Part shown: positions 1 through 7,769 of the stretch, piece after piece
Layout: every line of letters starts with the position of its first letter
How positions within the stretch are numbered: position 1 is the first letter of the stretch
NCBI GenBank assembly: GCA_016177775.1
Contig: JACOUQ010000002.1
Location: forward strand, 1 to 35,287
Source: Geobacter sp.
Lineage (GTDB): Bacteria > Desulfobacterota > Desulfuromonadia > Geobacterales > Geobacteraceae
Length of the DNA stretch: 35,287 nt
Direction of reading: 5' to 3'
Notes under the pieces: model-generated
Told to the model about the DNA's origin: nothing
The model's input: the letters and a program-made list of their open reading frames with translations, nothing else
The model's database searches: none
Made by a program: the position numbers and the translations under genes

Positions 1-253
1 ACATGCCTGATCATCTTGGAACTGTTGTACAAATTTTCGGTGCGTGCTTGGTAAGCTTTTCTTGTCTATCGACATATCCCTCCTCACCAAAGATGGATAT
101 GTTTAGTATATCTCAGGAGGAGCTAACTAGCTACCCCTCTATGATTAATTGTTCGAAGTTCCTTGCGTCTCTGCGTCTCTGCGTCTCTGCGTCTTTGCGT
201 TAATAAATTTCTTTTGTTTTGATCATTGTTCCATTCATTTTGTGAGAAACGGC
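1..253. other. Leader region upstream of the aldehyde oxidoreductase gene
   Basis: No convincing gene is seen here. There is an 8-bp perfect inverted repeat, ACATATCC at 72-79 and GGATATGT at 95-102. An AGGAGG motif at about 115-120 is followed by no sensible coding frame. An 8-bp tandem repeat lies at 164-201. The inverted repeat could be an operator or the remains of an upstream gene end; nothing decides between these. Confidence 0.4.
164..201 (+). repeat. 8-bp tandem repeat, unit TGCGTCTC, about 4.75 copies
   Basis: Units begin at 164, 172, 180 and 188, and a partial unit runs to 201. The sequence belongs to the same GCAAAGACGC / GCGTCTTTGCG family as the inverted elements at 17272-17478 and 29318-29448. 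Here only one arm is present. It lies 53-90 bp before the preferred start of the next gene. Confidence 0.85.
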
Positions 254-1993
254 ATGCACGGTTGGACAGGAAACATACTAAAGATCGACCTCACGGCGGG
301 CAAGGCCTGGCGCGAAGATATCCCGCTGGATATCCTCCATGCCTACCTGGGCGGGCGCGGCCTTGGTGTGCGCCTGATGCGGGACTATTTTAATCTCGAT
401 CCGTTCGACCCGGGAATGCCGCTCATCTTCGCGGTCGGGCCGCTCTGCGGCGTTCCGGCCCCCACTTCCGCGCGGCTGAGTGTCGTCTCCCGCTCCCCTC
501 TCACCGGAGCAATCACGGATTGTTCCGCCGGCGGCAGGTTTGCCTGGCGGCTCAAGGCGTCCGGCGTGGATGCCGTCTTCATCCAGGGGAAGAGTCCCCG
601 CCCCGTGACTGTGGCAGTGAATGAGGAGACGGTCGAGTTTGTCGATGCCGCAGGCCTGTGGGGCAAGACGGTGGACGAGACTGTAAAGCACCTCTCGGAC
701 AGGGGAAGTGTGGCTGCCATTGGTCCGGCGGGGGAAAACGGCGTCCTGTTTGCGTCGATTATGATGGGAGAGGGGAACGCGGTCGGCCGGGGCGGTCTCG
801 GCGCCGTGATGGGTAGCAAGAACCTGAAGGCCCTGGTGGTTAACGGCACCCTCAAGACCGAGTGCGCCGACTGGTCCCGGTTCGAGGTGGCGCGCCAGGA
901 CGCGATGCGTCTTTTCCGGGCTTCGCCGGTCATCTTCGGGGAGCTGGGGATCGCGGAATACGGCACGCCGACCCTGGTGGACCTGATGCGCCAGCGGCGG
1001 ATGTCCCCCACGGAGAATTTCCGCAGGACCTTTTTCGAGGAGTCGCGCAACTATTCGGGGCCCGCGATCCGCAACCGCTATTCCCCGAAAAACGACGGCT
1101 GCTATGGATGTCCGATCCAGTGCAAGAAAAGCACTCCCGAGGGGGAACACCTGCCGGAATACGAGACGGTATCCCATTTCGGGGCGCTGAACGGGATTTC
1201 CGATCTTTCCTCTATTGTCAGTGCCAACACCCTCAGCAACCTGTATGCCATGGATACCATCACCGCAGCCGCTACTATTTCCGCCTGGGGGGAGGCCCGC
1301 GGCCGCTTTCCGGACGGTGAAGAGATGGAGCGCCTGCTGGTGGACATAGCTCTTCGCCGTGGGGAAGGCGAGCTTCTCTCCCTCGGCTCGCGCCGGGCCA
1401 TGGACGAGATGGGAAGGCCGGAGCTCTCCATGTCGGTCAAATCCATGGAGCTTCCCGCCTACGACCCGCGCGGTGCCTACGGCATGGCGCTCGCCTACTG
1501 CACCAGCAACCGGGGAGGGTGCCACCTGCGGGCCTATCCCATCTCCCACGAGCTTCTGCGCAAGCCGGTGGCGACCGATCGCTTCTCCTTTTCCGGCAAG
1601 GCGCGCATCATCAAGATCGCCGAGGACACCAACGCGGCGGTCGATTCCCTGGTGGCCTGCAAGTTCTCCTTCTTCGGGGCGACGCTGGAAGAATATGGCG
1701 AGATGCTCTCGGCCGTGACCGGGGTCGATTTTACGCCGCAGGGGTTGAAGGAGATTGGTAACCGGATCTGCCTGACCGAGCGGTTCTATAACTGCGCCAA
1801 CGGCTTCGACTCCCGTCACGACAGTTTGCCTGAGCGCTTTTTCAGCGAACATGGAACAGAAGGGGAGGGTATCCCCATTCCACCCCTCGACCGGTCCCGC
1901 TTCGAGGAAGAGTTGCAGAAGTATTACCGCATCCGGGGGCTGACTCCGGAGGGGACCTTCGCAGATGCAGGTTTTCTCGAAAAGCAGCCTTGA
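254..1993 (+). CDS. aor: Tungsten-containing aldehyde:ferredoxin oxidoreductase
   Basis: This is predicted to oxidise aldehydes to carboxylates in the cytoplasm and reduce ferredoxin, using a tungstopterin cofactor and one [4Fe-4S] cluster. The N-terminus (MHGWTGNILKIDLT) is typical of the AOR family. The cluster ligands are visible as CxxCxxxC (CYGCPIQC, near residue 290) plus a late Cys in SLVACKF. The start at 254 gives 579 residues, close to the usual size of about 600. The longer frame opening at 149 would translate the tandem repeat into a low-complexity leader and is unlikely. No strong ribosome site is seen before 254. The gene ends 19 bp before mreD, so the two may be cotranscribed, although their functions do not match. 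The family assignment is firm; the true aldehyde substrate is unknown. Confidence 0.93.
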   Translation: MHGWTGNILKIDLTAGKAWREDIPLDILHAYLGGRGLGVRLMRDYFNLDPFDPGMPLIFAVGPLCGVPAPTSARLSVVSRSPLTGAITDCSAGGRFAWRLKASGVDAVFIQGKSPRPVTVAVNEETVEFVDAAGLWGKTVDETVKHLSDRGSVAAIGPAGENGVLFASIMMGEGNAVGRGGLGAVMGSKNLKALVVNGTLKTECADWSRFEVARQDAMRLFRASPVIFGELGIAEYGTPTLVDLMRQRRMSPTENFRRTFFEESRNYSGPAIRNRYSPKNDGCYGCPIQCKKSTPEGEHLPEYETVSHFGALNGISDLSSIVSANTLSNLYAMDTITAAATISAWGEARGRFPDGEEMERLLVDIALRRGEGELLSLGSRRAMDEMGRPELSMSVKSMELPAYDPRGAYGMALAYCTSNRGGCHLRAYPISHELLRKPVATDRFSFSGKARIIKIAEDTNAAVDSLVACKFSFFGATLEEYGEMLSAVTGVDFTPQGLKEIGNRICLTERFYNCANGFDSRHDSLPERFFSEHGTEGEGIPIPPLDRSRFEEELQKYYRIRGLTPEGTFADAGFLEKQP

Positions 1994-2012
1994 TGTTCGG
2001 AACAATTCCTTT

Positions 2013-2501
2013 ATGTTGAACAAGCTCAAAATAGCCTTTCTGCTGATCGCGACCCTGACACTCCAGGTGACCATACTTCCCCGTTTCCTGGCCGACCCGT
2101 TTCAGCCCAACCTGCTGATCCTGTTCGTCGTCCATGCCGGCCTGCACGCCCCTGTTCGCTGGGGCGGTCCCTGCTGCTTCCTGCTCGGTCTGCTGCTGGA
2201 TTCCGTCAGCGGCCTCTATTTCGGCCTGAGCGGTTTTTCCTTTCTCCTCATCTTTTTTCTCCTGACCAGCGTGGCGCATCGTCTCTATACTGACAGCCGC
2301 CTGCTTCTGGTGGCGGCGACCTTCGTGGCCACATTTATCAGCGGGCTTGCAAACCTCTTGCTGCTGGCGATCTTTTCAGCGGCGGAGGGGATTTACGCTG
2401 CCCTCCTCTCCAACCTTCTTCCCCAAGCCTTGGTGAACGCTTTTGTAGCCTCTCTTCTCATCGGTTTCCTCCGCGACCCGGAAGCAGAGGCGCTCAAATG
2501 A
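2013..2501 (+). CDS. mreD: Rod shape-determining protein MreD
   Basis: A small integral membrane protein of the elongasome that links MreB/MreC to peptidoglycan synthesis. The 162 residues are almost wholly hydrophobic, with about five membrane segments, which is the usual size and profile for MreD. The start at 2013 (MLNKLKIAFLL) puts the first membrane segment at the N-terminus; a start at 1965 would overlap the oxidoreductase gene and add 16 polar residues. Its stop overlaps the mrdA start (ATGA at 2498). Identity rests on this profile and on the mrdA-rodA context. mreB and mreC are not upstream in this window; the oxidoreductase gene occupies that place. Confidence 0.85.
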   Translation: MLNKLKIAFLLIATLTLQVTILPRFLADPFQPNLLILFVVHAGLHAPVRWGGPCCFLLGLLLDSVSGLYFGLSGFSFLLIFFLLTSVAHRLYTDSRLLLVAATFVATFISGLANLLLLAIFSAAEGIYAALLSNLLPQALVNAFVASLLIGFLRDPEAEALK

Positions 2502-4426
2502 AGGGGGAACGCTTCATCCGCGAGGAAAGGGCGTTCGGAAAACGCCTAGTCTGGCTTTCCGTATTTGCCGCAACGGTCTTTTTTCTCCTCCTGTTACGTC
2601 TCTGGTACCTTCAGATTCTGAATGCCGGCGATTTCCTCGCCTTGTCCGAGAACAACAGGCTCAGGCTGGTGCCGCTGGCTGCGCCGCGCGGAGCAATACT
2701 GGACCGTAACGGCAAGGTGCTGGTCGGCAACACCCCTTCGTTCAGCCTTGCGGTCATCCAGCAGGACGTGAAGGACAGTGACACGCTTCTGTCCCGCATC
2801 TCAAGGCTATTGCAGATGGATGTCGACGAGTTGCTGGACAAATGGGAGAAGGGAAGGAAACGGGCGAAATTTTACCCCATATTCCTGGCTTCCGGGATAA
2901 GCAGGGACCAGGTTGAGCTCCTGGAAGAGAACCGGCTGCACCTGCCGGGGGTGGATGTGGAGATGAAGCCTGTGCGGGAGTATCCGAACGGCACGCTGGC
3001 ATCGCACCTCCTCGGCCACATCGGGGAGATATCCGAGGATGAGTTGCAACGGGCCGAATTCAGCGCTTACCATGCCGGGGACTACGTCGGCAAGGGGGGG
3101 GTCGAGCGGAGCTGGGAAAAGGAGCTGCATGGGGCCGACGGGGGGAGGCAGATCGAGGTGGATGCCCGCGGCAGGGTGCTGCGCACCATGAGCGAGGGCA
3201 GCCCGACGGTCGGCAACACCATCATGCTGACCATTGACCTGGAATTGCAAAAGCTGGCCGAGGCTGCGTTCGGCGCCCAGGCAGGGGCAGCTGTGGCCAT
3301 GGATGTGAACACTGGCGAGATACTGGCGTTCGTCAGCAATCCAGGTTTCGACCCGGCACTCTTTACCGGCAGGATGCCGCCGGAAAAGTGGAAGGCGTAT
3401 CTCGAGGACAAGCGGCACCCCTTGGAGAACAAGGCACTGAAGGGACAGTACCCTCCCGGCTCCACCTTCAAGATCATCACGGCCATCGCCGGTCTGGAGG
3501 AGGGGCTGATCGACGCCAACACCACCGTCAACTGTTCCGGCTCCTACAAGCTCGGGAAGCAGACGTTCAAGTGCTGGGACAAGCATGGGCACGGCCCGGT
3601 AAACCTGCGACGCGCTCTCAAGGAGTCGTGCGATGTCTATTTCTACCAGTTGGGGGAGCGTCTCGGGGTGGACAGGATTGCCAAGTATGCGAAGAAACTC
3701 AATCTCGGCGCGCCCATGGGGATCGGACTGGAGAACGAGAAGGGGGGGCTGATTCCGACTGCGGAATGGAAGGAGAAGAAACAGGGCACGAAATGGTTCC
3801 GTGGCGAAACGCTCCCGGTCTCCATCGGCCAGGGGTATGTTCTGACAACGCCGATCCAGCTCGCCTCCATGATCGCCACCGTGGCCAACGAGGGGACGGT
3901 CTACCGCCCTTACCTGATCAAGAAGGTGCTAGACAAGGACGGAGCTGTCCTGAGGGAATTCGGACCAACGGCCGTGGCAAAGGCGGATGTCAAGTCTACG
4001 AGTTACCGGCTCGTCAAGGAAGGGCTCCTGGCGGTTGTCAACGAGTCGAAGGGGACCGGGGGGATGGCGCGACTGTATGAGGTGAAGGTGGCAGGGAAAA
4101 CCGGCACGTCGCAGGTGGTAAAGCTGCCGGCAAGGAAGGGGGGGATCCCCTACGAACGCCGCGATCACGCCCTTTTTGTTGCCTTTGCCCCATATGACAA
4201 GCCGGAGATCGCCGTTGCCGTGGTCGTGGAGCATGGCGAGCATGGCGGCTCCGCGGCGGCGCCGATTGCCGGGAAGATACTCAGGGCCTACTTTGAAGGA
4301 AAGGGTGTCATCAAGCGCCCGGTTCGCGAAACTGAGGATGAAACGGGCGCGGACGAGGAAGACGCAGAAGCTACGCCGGCTGTTTTGCGCAGGGAAGGGG
4401 AGTCGGTTCCGGGGGGTACGGAATGA
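2498..4426 (+). CDS. mrdA: Penicillin-binding protein 2, peptidoglycan transpeptidase
   Basis: A transpeptidase that cross-links peptidoglycan during cell elongation, together with RodA. It has an N-terminal membrane anchor (about residues 17-38), a PBP dimerisation domain, and a C-terminal transpeptidase domain. The catalytic motifs are S322-T-F-K325 (nucleophile Ser), S377-C-D379 and K534-T-G536. The length of 642 residues is normal. The start overlaps the mreD stop by 4 bp and the end overlaps the rodA start by 4 bp, showing translational coupling. The C-terminal tail after the catalytic domain is acidic (ETEDETGADEEDAE) and probably disordered. Confidence 0.97.
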   Translation: MKGERFIREERAFGKRLVWLSVFAATVFFLLLLRLWYLQILNAGDFLALSENNRLRLVPLAAPRGAILDRNGKVLVGNTPSFSLAVIQQDVKDSDTLLSRISRLLQMDVDELLDKWEKGRKRAKFYPIFLASGISRDQVELLEENRLHLPGVDVEMKPVREYPNGTLASHLLGHIGEISEDELQRAEFSAYHAGDYVGKGGVERSWEKELHGADGGRQIEVDARGRVLRTMSEGSPTVGNTIMLTIDLELQKLAEAAFGAQAGAAVAMDVNTGEILAFVSNPGFDPALFTGRMPPEKWKAYLEDKRHPLENKALKGQYPPGSTFKIITAIAGLEEGLIDANTTVNCSGSYKLGKQTFKCWDKHGHGPVNLRRALKESCDVYFYQLGERLGVDRIAKYAKKLNLGAPMGIGLENEKGGLIPTAEWKEKKQGTKWFRGETLPVSIGQGYVLTTPIQLASMIATVANEGTVYRPYLIKKVLDKDGAVLREFGPTAVAKADVKSTSYRLVKEGLLAVVNESKGTGGMARLYEVKVAGKTGTSQVVKLPARKGGIPYERRDHALFVAFAPYDKPEIAVAVVVEHGEHGGSAAAPIAGKILRAYFEGKGVIKRPVRETEDETGADEEDAEATPAVLRREGESVPGGTE

Positions 4427-5535
4427 AGCTGGCATTTATCGACAGGCGGCTCGTGGCCAATTTCGACTGGAAATTGCTGGCGCTGGTGCTGACCATAGCG
4501 GCTGTCGGGGTGTTCAACATTTACAGCGCCACCGCCTCCTACGGAATCAGCGGCACCCCATACCATGTGCGGCAGCTTTACTGGATCGTGCTAGGCCTTT
4601 CCCTCGTGGTGCTCTCCTGCAGCATCGACTACCACCTCTTCGAGGACTTTTCATACTGGTTTTACGGGATTCTCGTTTTCCTGCTGCTGGTGGTCCTTGT
4701 GGCCGGCAGGACCTCGATGGGAGCCACGCGCTGGCTCAGCCTCGGTTTTTTCAACATCCAGCCGTCGGAGATCATGAAGATCGTCATGATAATGGCAACC
4801 GCCCGCTATTTCGCGAACTTGCAGGTGCCGCACAGCCTCAGGCTGCGCGATCTCGGGTTGCCCTTCCTCCTTGTGGGGGGGCCGGTCCTGCTGATAATGA
4901 AACAGCCGGATCTCGGGACTGCCATCCTGGTAGCGCTGATTGTGGCGTCCATAATGCTTTATGTGGGAATCAGCCCGGCCACCCTTGCTACGCTCGCCCT
5001 TTCCGCCGTTCCGGCGATCTACATGGGGTGGCATTTCTACCTGCGCGACTACCAGAAGAACCGCATCCTCAACTTCCTCAACCCGGAAAGGGACCCGCTG
5101 GGGAGCGGCTATCACATCATTCAGAGCAAGATAGCGGTCGGTTCCGGCGGCCCCTTCGGCAAGGGGTTTCTTGCCGGGACCCAATCCCAGCTTCGCTTCC
5201 TGCCGGAGCAGCACACGGATTTCGCCTTTTCCGTCTTCGCCGAGGAGTGGGGGTTTGCCGGCGGCATGTTCATGCTGACGCTCTACGTCGTGCTGATTCT
5301 CTGGGGGCTGGACATTGCCCGCAAATGCAATGATTACTTCGGCAGTCTCCTGGCGGTGGGAGTGACGGCCATGCTCTTCTGGCACATCGTCATCAACATC
5401 GGCATGGTGATCGGGCTTTTCCCGGTTGTTGGCGTGCCGCTGCCGCTCTTCTCCTACGGCGGAACATCCATGATAACTTCAATGGTGGGGATGGGGATAC
5501 TCTTCAACATCCGCATGCGGCGGTTCATGTTCTGA
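4423..5535 (+). CDS. rodA: Peptidoglycan glycosyltransferase RodA (SEDS family)
   Basis: An inner-membrane SEDS glycosyltransferase that polymerises lipid II during elongation, working with PBP2. It has 370 residues with about ten membrane segments and family motifs including ATRWLSLGFFNIQPSEIMKI, the loop KQPDLGTAILVA and the C-terminal PLPLFSYGGTS. It is the last gene of the mreD-mrdA-rodA unit and overlaps mrdA by 4 bp. No clear rho-independent terminator follows. The next 100 bp hold GC-rich inverted sequences (about 5583-5653) without a T tract. Confidence 0.97.
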   Translation: MKLAFIDRRLVANFDWKLLALVLTIAAVGVFNIYSATASYGISGTPYHVRQLYWIVLGLSLVVLSCSIDYHLFEDFSYWFYGILVFLLLVVLVAGRTSMGATRWLSLGFFNIQPSEIMKIVMIMATARYFANLQVPHSLRLRDLGLPFLLVGGPVLLIMKQPDLGTAILVALIVASIMLYVGISPATLATLALSAVPAIYMGWHFYLRDYQKNRILNFLNPERDPLGSGYHIIQSKIAVGSGGPFGKGFLAGTQSQLRFLPEQHTDFAFSVFAEEWGFAGGMFMLTLYVVLILWGLDIARKCNDYFGSLLAVGVTAMLFWHIVINIGMVIGLFPVVGVPLPLFSYGGTSMITSMVGMGILFNIRMRRFMF

Positions 5536-5677
5536 GTGCAAGTTGTTTTGACCGTCTCGCATTTCACATCTCACATCTCACGCTTGCGCGCGCCGACCCG
5601 GCCGACATAGCTGGAGCTACTCTGGCGGAGTCGACAGCGCTTCAGCGCGCAGGCATGTCTCACCAGCCTCTAAGTGC

Positions 5678-5706
5678 TTGACACCCTTCCCGTCCGGCCC
5701 TATACT
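5678..5706 (+). promoter_or_regulatory. Sigma-70 promoter in front of a short hairpin-terminated unit
   Basis: A perfect -35 TTGACA (5678-5683) and a -10 TATACT (5701-5706) are separated by exactly 17 bp. This is among the best consensus promoters in the window. The predicted start is near 5713. It does not face a normal gene but a stretch of about 105 nt that ends in a terminator hairpin. Confidence 0.7.
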
Positions 5707-5712
5707 GAGCCC

Positions 5713-5818
5713 GCGTTCATCAACATCAGCTCAGCCGGGTTTCAAAGATGACGGTTCGCGCCAGCCGCACATAAACGCAGACAGCAAAGCCGCTTCCGCA
5801 GCAGGGAGTGGCTTTTTT
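5713..5818 (+). ncRNA. Candidate small RNA or terminated leader RNA
   Basis: The interval runs from the predicted start of the promoter at 5678-5706 to a strong terminator at 5786-5818. No ORF with a ribosome site lies inside. A 5' stem can form between CGTTCATC (about 5715-5722) and GATGACG (about 5747-5753). I checked for the GEMM/cyclic-dinucleotide riboswitch core and do not see it. It could instead be the leader of the tiny ORF at 5838, with the hairpin acting as an attenuator. Confidence 0.4.
5786..5818 (+). terminator. Rho-independent terminator
   Basis: A 12-bp stem pairs 5786-5797 with 5804-5815, with a 6-nt loop GCAGCA and two G-U pairs. A run of six T's (5813-5818) follows. This would end the small transcript started at about 5713. 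Confidence 0.7.
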
Positions 5819-5837
5819 GCATTTGTAAAGAGGGACC

Positions 5838-5948
5838 ATGTTGAAGCATATGAAGGCGTACGGTCACCCGAACCTAGGGCAGAAGGGGGCCCGTCGGCTG
5901 GGAAAACAGACAGAATTCGGCAAAGACGAGTCGAGGTTACGTATATAG
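5838..5948 (+). pseudogene. Tiny ORF, probable truncated start of a small basic protein
   Basis: The 36 codons have a good ribosome site (AGAGGGA, 7 bp before the ATG). The first 23 residues (MLKHMKAYGHPNLGQK...) are basic. From memory they resemble the N-terminus of a longer small-protein family in Geobacteraceae; I cannot verify this here. The frame then ends at a TAG that lies inside the direct-repeat array at 5935-6014. I read it as a gene start cut off by the repeat insertion, but a genuine 36-residue peptide is possible. Confidence 0.35.
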
Positions 5949-6014
5949 GGTACCGCAAGGTTCATTATATAGGACACAGGTCACGTATATAGGGAACAAG
6001 TCACTTATATACGG
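5935..6014 (+). repeat. Short direct-repeat array, four copies around ACGTATATAGGG
   Basis: Copies start at 5935, 5959, 5979 and 5999, spaced 24, 20 and 20 bp. The common core is G-T-(T/C)-(A/C)-(C/A)-(G/T)TATATAGGG followed by variable bases. The spacing is close to two helical turns, which would suit a cooperative protein-binding array just upstream of the lipoprotein gene at 6067. It could equally be a decayed tandem duplication. Confidence 0.7.
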
Positions 6015-6066
6015 ATACCGGTGATTAACGAGTTGAACTGAGAATTAAGTATAAGAGGGAGGATTA

Positions 6067-6510
6067 ATGCTTTTTCGTAAGATTGCAGTTGTTTGTATTT
6101 CCATTGCTCTGGGATGCTCGTTGACTTCCTGCGGGAAAAGCAAAAAAGCAAAAAAAGAAAATACTAACGAGACCACTGAAAAATTCATGAAGACACTGTC
6201 CAAACCAGATCAGGAAGCTGTCGCTTTGTTGTCTCAGAAGTACGATTTGCAGCCAGGTTTGGTAGAGAGTTTTTTGGATAGGTATTTGTCAGACACTGAT
6301 ATGGGATACAAGCTGTTAAAAGACTCATTGACGACTTCACGCGGGGATAAATCAAAAACTGACAGTATGGAATTATTGAGTTTAGAAAAAGAAAAATATT
6401 ATGAAGCTATGGTAAAGGCATCTCAAGTAGCTGGTATAACTATAAAAAACGGGGCGCTTTTAGTATCAGACTACAAAATGCTTACTAAGAATGGAAAAGA
6501 TGTCGAGTAA
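6067..6510 (+). CDS. Hypothetical lipoprotein
   Basis: A 147-residue protein with a lipoprotein signal peptide: basic start (MLFRK), hydrophobic core, and lipobox LTSC with the lipidated Cys near residue 22. The mature part begins with a Lys-rich linker (GKSKKAKKENTN) and is then mostly helical and charged. A ribosome site (GAGGGAGG) sits 5-8 bp before the ATG. Codon use is AT-richer than in rodA or rmuC, suggesting horizontal transfer with the rest of the 6.0-9.0 kb island. I do not recognise a family. Confidence 0.75.
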   Translation: MLFRKIAVVCISIALGCSLTSCGKSKKAKKENTNETTEKFMKTLSKPDQEAVALLSQKYDLQPGLVESFLDRYLSDTDMGYKLLKDSLTTSRGDKSKTDSMELLSLEKEKYYEAMVKASQVAGITIKNGALLVSDYKMLTKNGKDVE

Positions 6511-6632
6511 TGCCAGTTCAACAATCGACGGATGAGAGCTGAACATTTAAGGACGAAGTTTTCAACCAGCGCCAGGACCGGCCCAAAACCCGGCAGGTAA
6601 AAGCCATGCCAGTTGAGCAAGGAAAAGAAAAA

Positions 6633-7682
6633 ATGGCAAAGCTAAAATGTGTGGAGTGTTCGGCTACTTTTACTGAGCGAGAAATTGCGACCGATGCGTT
6701 GCTGTGTCCTTCTTGCGGTGGTCGATTAGAAGATGACGCTGCAACTACTGAGAATAGCAGCAGAAAAAAGACCAATTCACATGAACACCAAAACCAGTCA
6801 TCTACAACTAACAAAATCCGAACACATTACGACAATCTTAAAGTCGCTCGTAACGCTCCAGTGGAGGTTATCCGTGCAGCATATAGGACATTGTCGCAGA
6901 AATACCATCCCGACTTAAACCAATCAGACCCTGAAGCAGCTAAAATCATGAGAATCATAAATGCAGCTTTTGAGGTCCTTTCTGACCCAGAAAAACGCCG
7001 GGCGCATGACGAATGGATAGCTAAACATGAAAAGGCTACACCGAGAACCGAAACAAGCCAAAACCAGACTAATCATACTTCTGCACCCAACTATACGAAA
7101 ATTCCATCCAATAAAAACGGCGATTTTTTAAAGCACATTGGCAAGAATTGGCTTTGGTATGCTTTAGCCGGCCTCACGATATGGGGTCTTGCAACAAATA
7201 AACCCAGTCCTCCACCTCCTGGGCCTAAACCCTATCAAGCAACACCATCCGCCCCCATCAAACAAGCATACATACGGCCTTCTACAGCCCCAAACGGCCA
7301 GCCATGGCCGAACTCAGCTGCATATATTCCCGGATACCAGCGACATCATACCAATGGTCGCTCAAAGGTTACAGTGGATAACAGCCAAAATGGTTCTGAA
7401 GTCTTCGTAAAGTTGGTATCCATTGACAGCGATAAAGCCTACCCAGTGCGCACATTCTATATTCCCGGACACGGGTCTTTCACATTGAACAAGGTTACTG
7501 CTGGAAGTTACGATATTCGATATCGAGACCTTGAATCTGGCCATCTGTCTCGTTCTGAGGCCTTTCATCTAAAAGAGAATCGCACAGATGACGGAGTCCA
7601 GTTTAGCAATCTGACCATGACTTTGTATAAAGTAGTGAATGGGAACATGCAGACCTACTCACTTGCAGAAGAGGAGTTTTAG
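6633..7682 (+). CDS. Zinc-ribbon / J-domain membrane protein with C-terminal beta-type domain
   Basis: A 349-residue multidomain protein. Residues 6-28 form a zinc ribbon (CVEC...CPSC). Residues 64-129 are a DnaJ J domain with the HPD motif at 92-94, which would stimulate an Hsp70 ATPase. Residues 172-187 form a membrane segment, followed by a Pro-rich linker (191-225). Residues 244-349 form a domain predicted to be beta-rich. This topology leaves the J domain in the cytoplasm and the C-terminal domain outside. The last domain is clearly similar to that of the next gene (SKVTVDN/SKITVNN, VKLV/IKLV, FYIP). The start at 6633 is preferred because AAGGA lies about 10 bp upstream and the zinc ribbon then sits at the N-terminus; ATG 6606 is the alternative. 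The TAG stop overlaps the attC-like site. The domain calls are firm; the role is unknown. Confidence 0.85.
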   Translation: MAKLKCVECSATFTEREIATDALLCPSCGGRLEDDAATTENSSRKKTNSHEHQNQSSTTNKIRTHYDNLKVARNAPVEVIRAAYRTLSQKYHPDLNQSDPEAAKIMRIINAAFEVLSDPEKRRAHDEWIAKHEKATPRTETSQNQTNHTSAPNYTKIPSNKNGDFLKHIGKNWLWYALAGLTIWGLATNKPSPPPPGPKPYQATPSAPIKQAYIRPSTAPNGQPWPNSAAYIPGYQRHHTNGRSKVTVDNSQNGSEVFVKLVSIDSDKAYPVRTFYIPGHGSFTLNKVTAGSYDIRYRDLESGHLSRSEAFHLKENRTDDGVQFSNLTMTLYKVVNGNMQTYSLAEEEF

Positions 7683-7745
7683 TTCAACCAGGCGGCGGCA
7701 GACGGTCTTCGCTACGCTCGCCGCTGCGCCCCCACACCGTTGAAC
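7682..7745 (+). other. Integron attC-like recombination site
   Basis: The outer boxes GTTCAAC (7682-7688) and GTTGAAC (7739-7745) are perfect inverses and fit the attC consensus RYYYAAC ... GTTRRRY. The inner arms (about 7693-7705 and 7722-7733) pair imperfectly. One unpaired A (GCAGaCGG against CCGCTGC) resembles the extrahelical base of attC sites. The loop TTCGCTACGCTCG is also typical. The overall length of 64 bp is in range. The stop codon of the J-domain gene overlaps the first box, as is common in gene cassettes. No integrase gene and no second convincing attC is in the window. Confidence 0.5.
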
Positions 7746-7769
7746 TCCGAATGAAAGAGAAATGAATCT

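Noticed and set aside
3..203. 66-codon ORF at the window start
   Set aside because: No ribosome site or family resemblance, and its end is translated tandem repeat.
278..2074. 598-codon minus-strand ORF opposite the aldehyde oxidoreductase
   Set aside because: It is a high-GC antisense shadow: no family signature, and the + strand gene has full conserved motifs.
5713..5818. GEMM-type (c-di-GMP / cGAMP) riboswitch
   Set aside because: The conserved core and tetraloop-receptor signature are absent; only a general hairpin-terminator layout is seen.
5935..6014. CRISPR-like array
   Set aside because: The repeats are short and degenerate with spacers of only a few bases, and no cas genes are nearby.
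6521..6618. A second attC-like pair: GTTCAAC near 6521 and GTTGAGC near 6612
   Set aside because: The boxes fit the consensus loosely, but the sequence between them shows no inverted arms that could fold into an attC hairpin.
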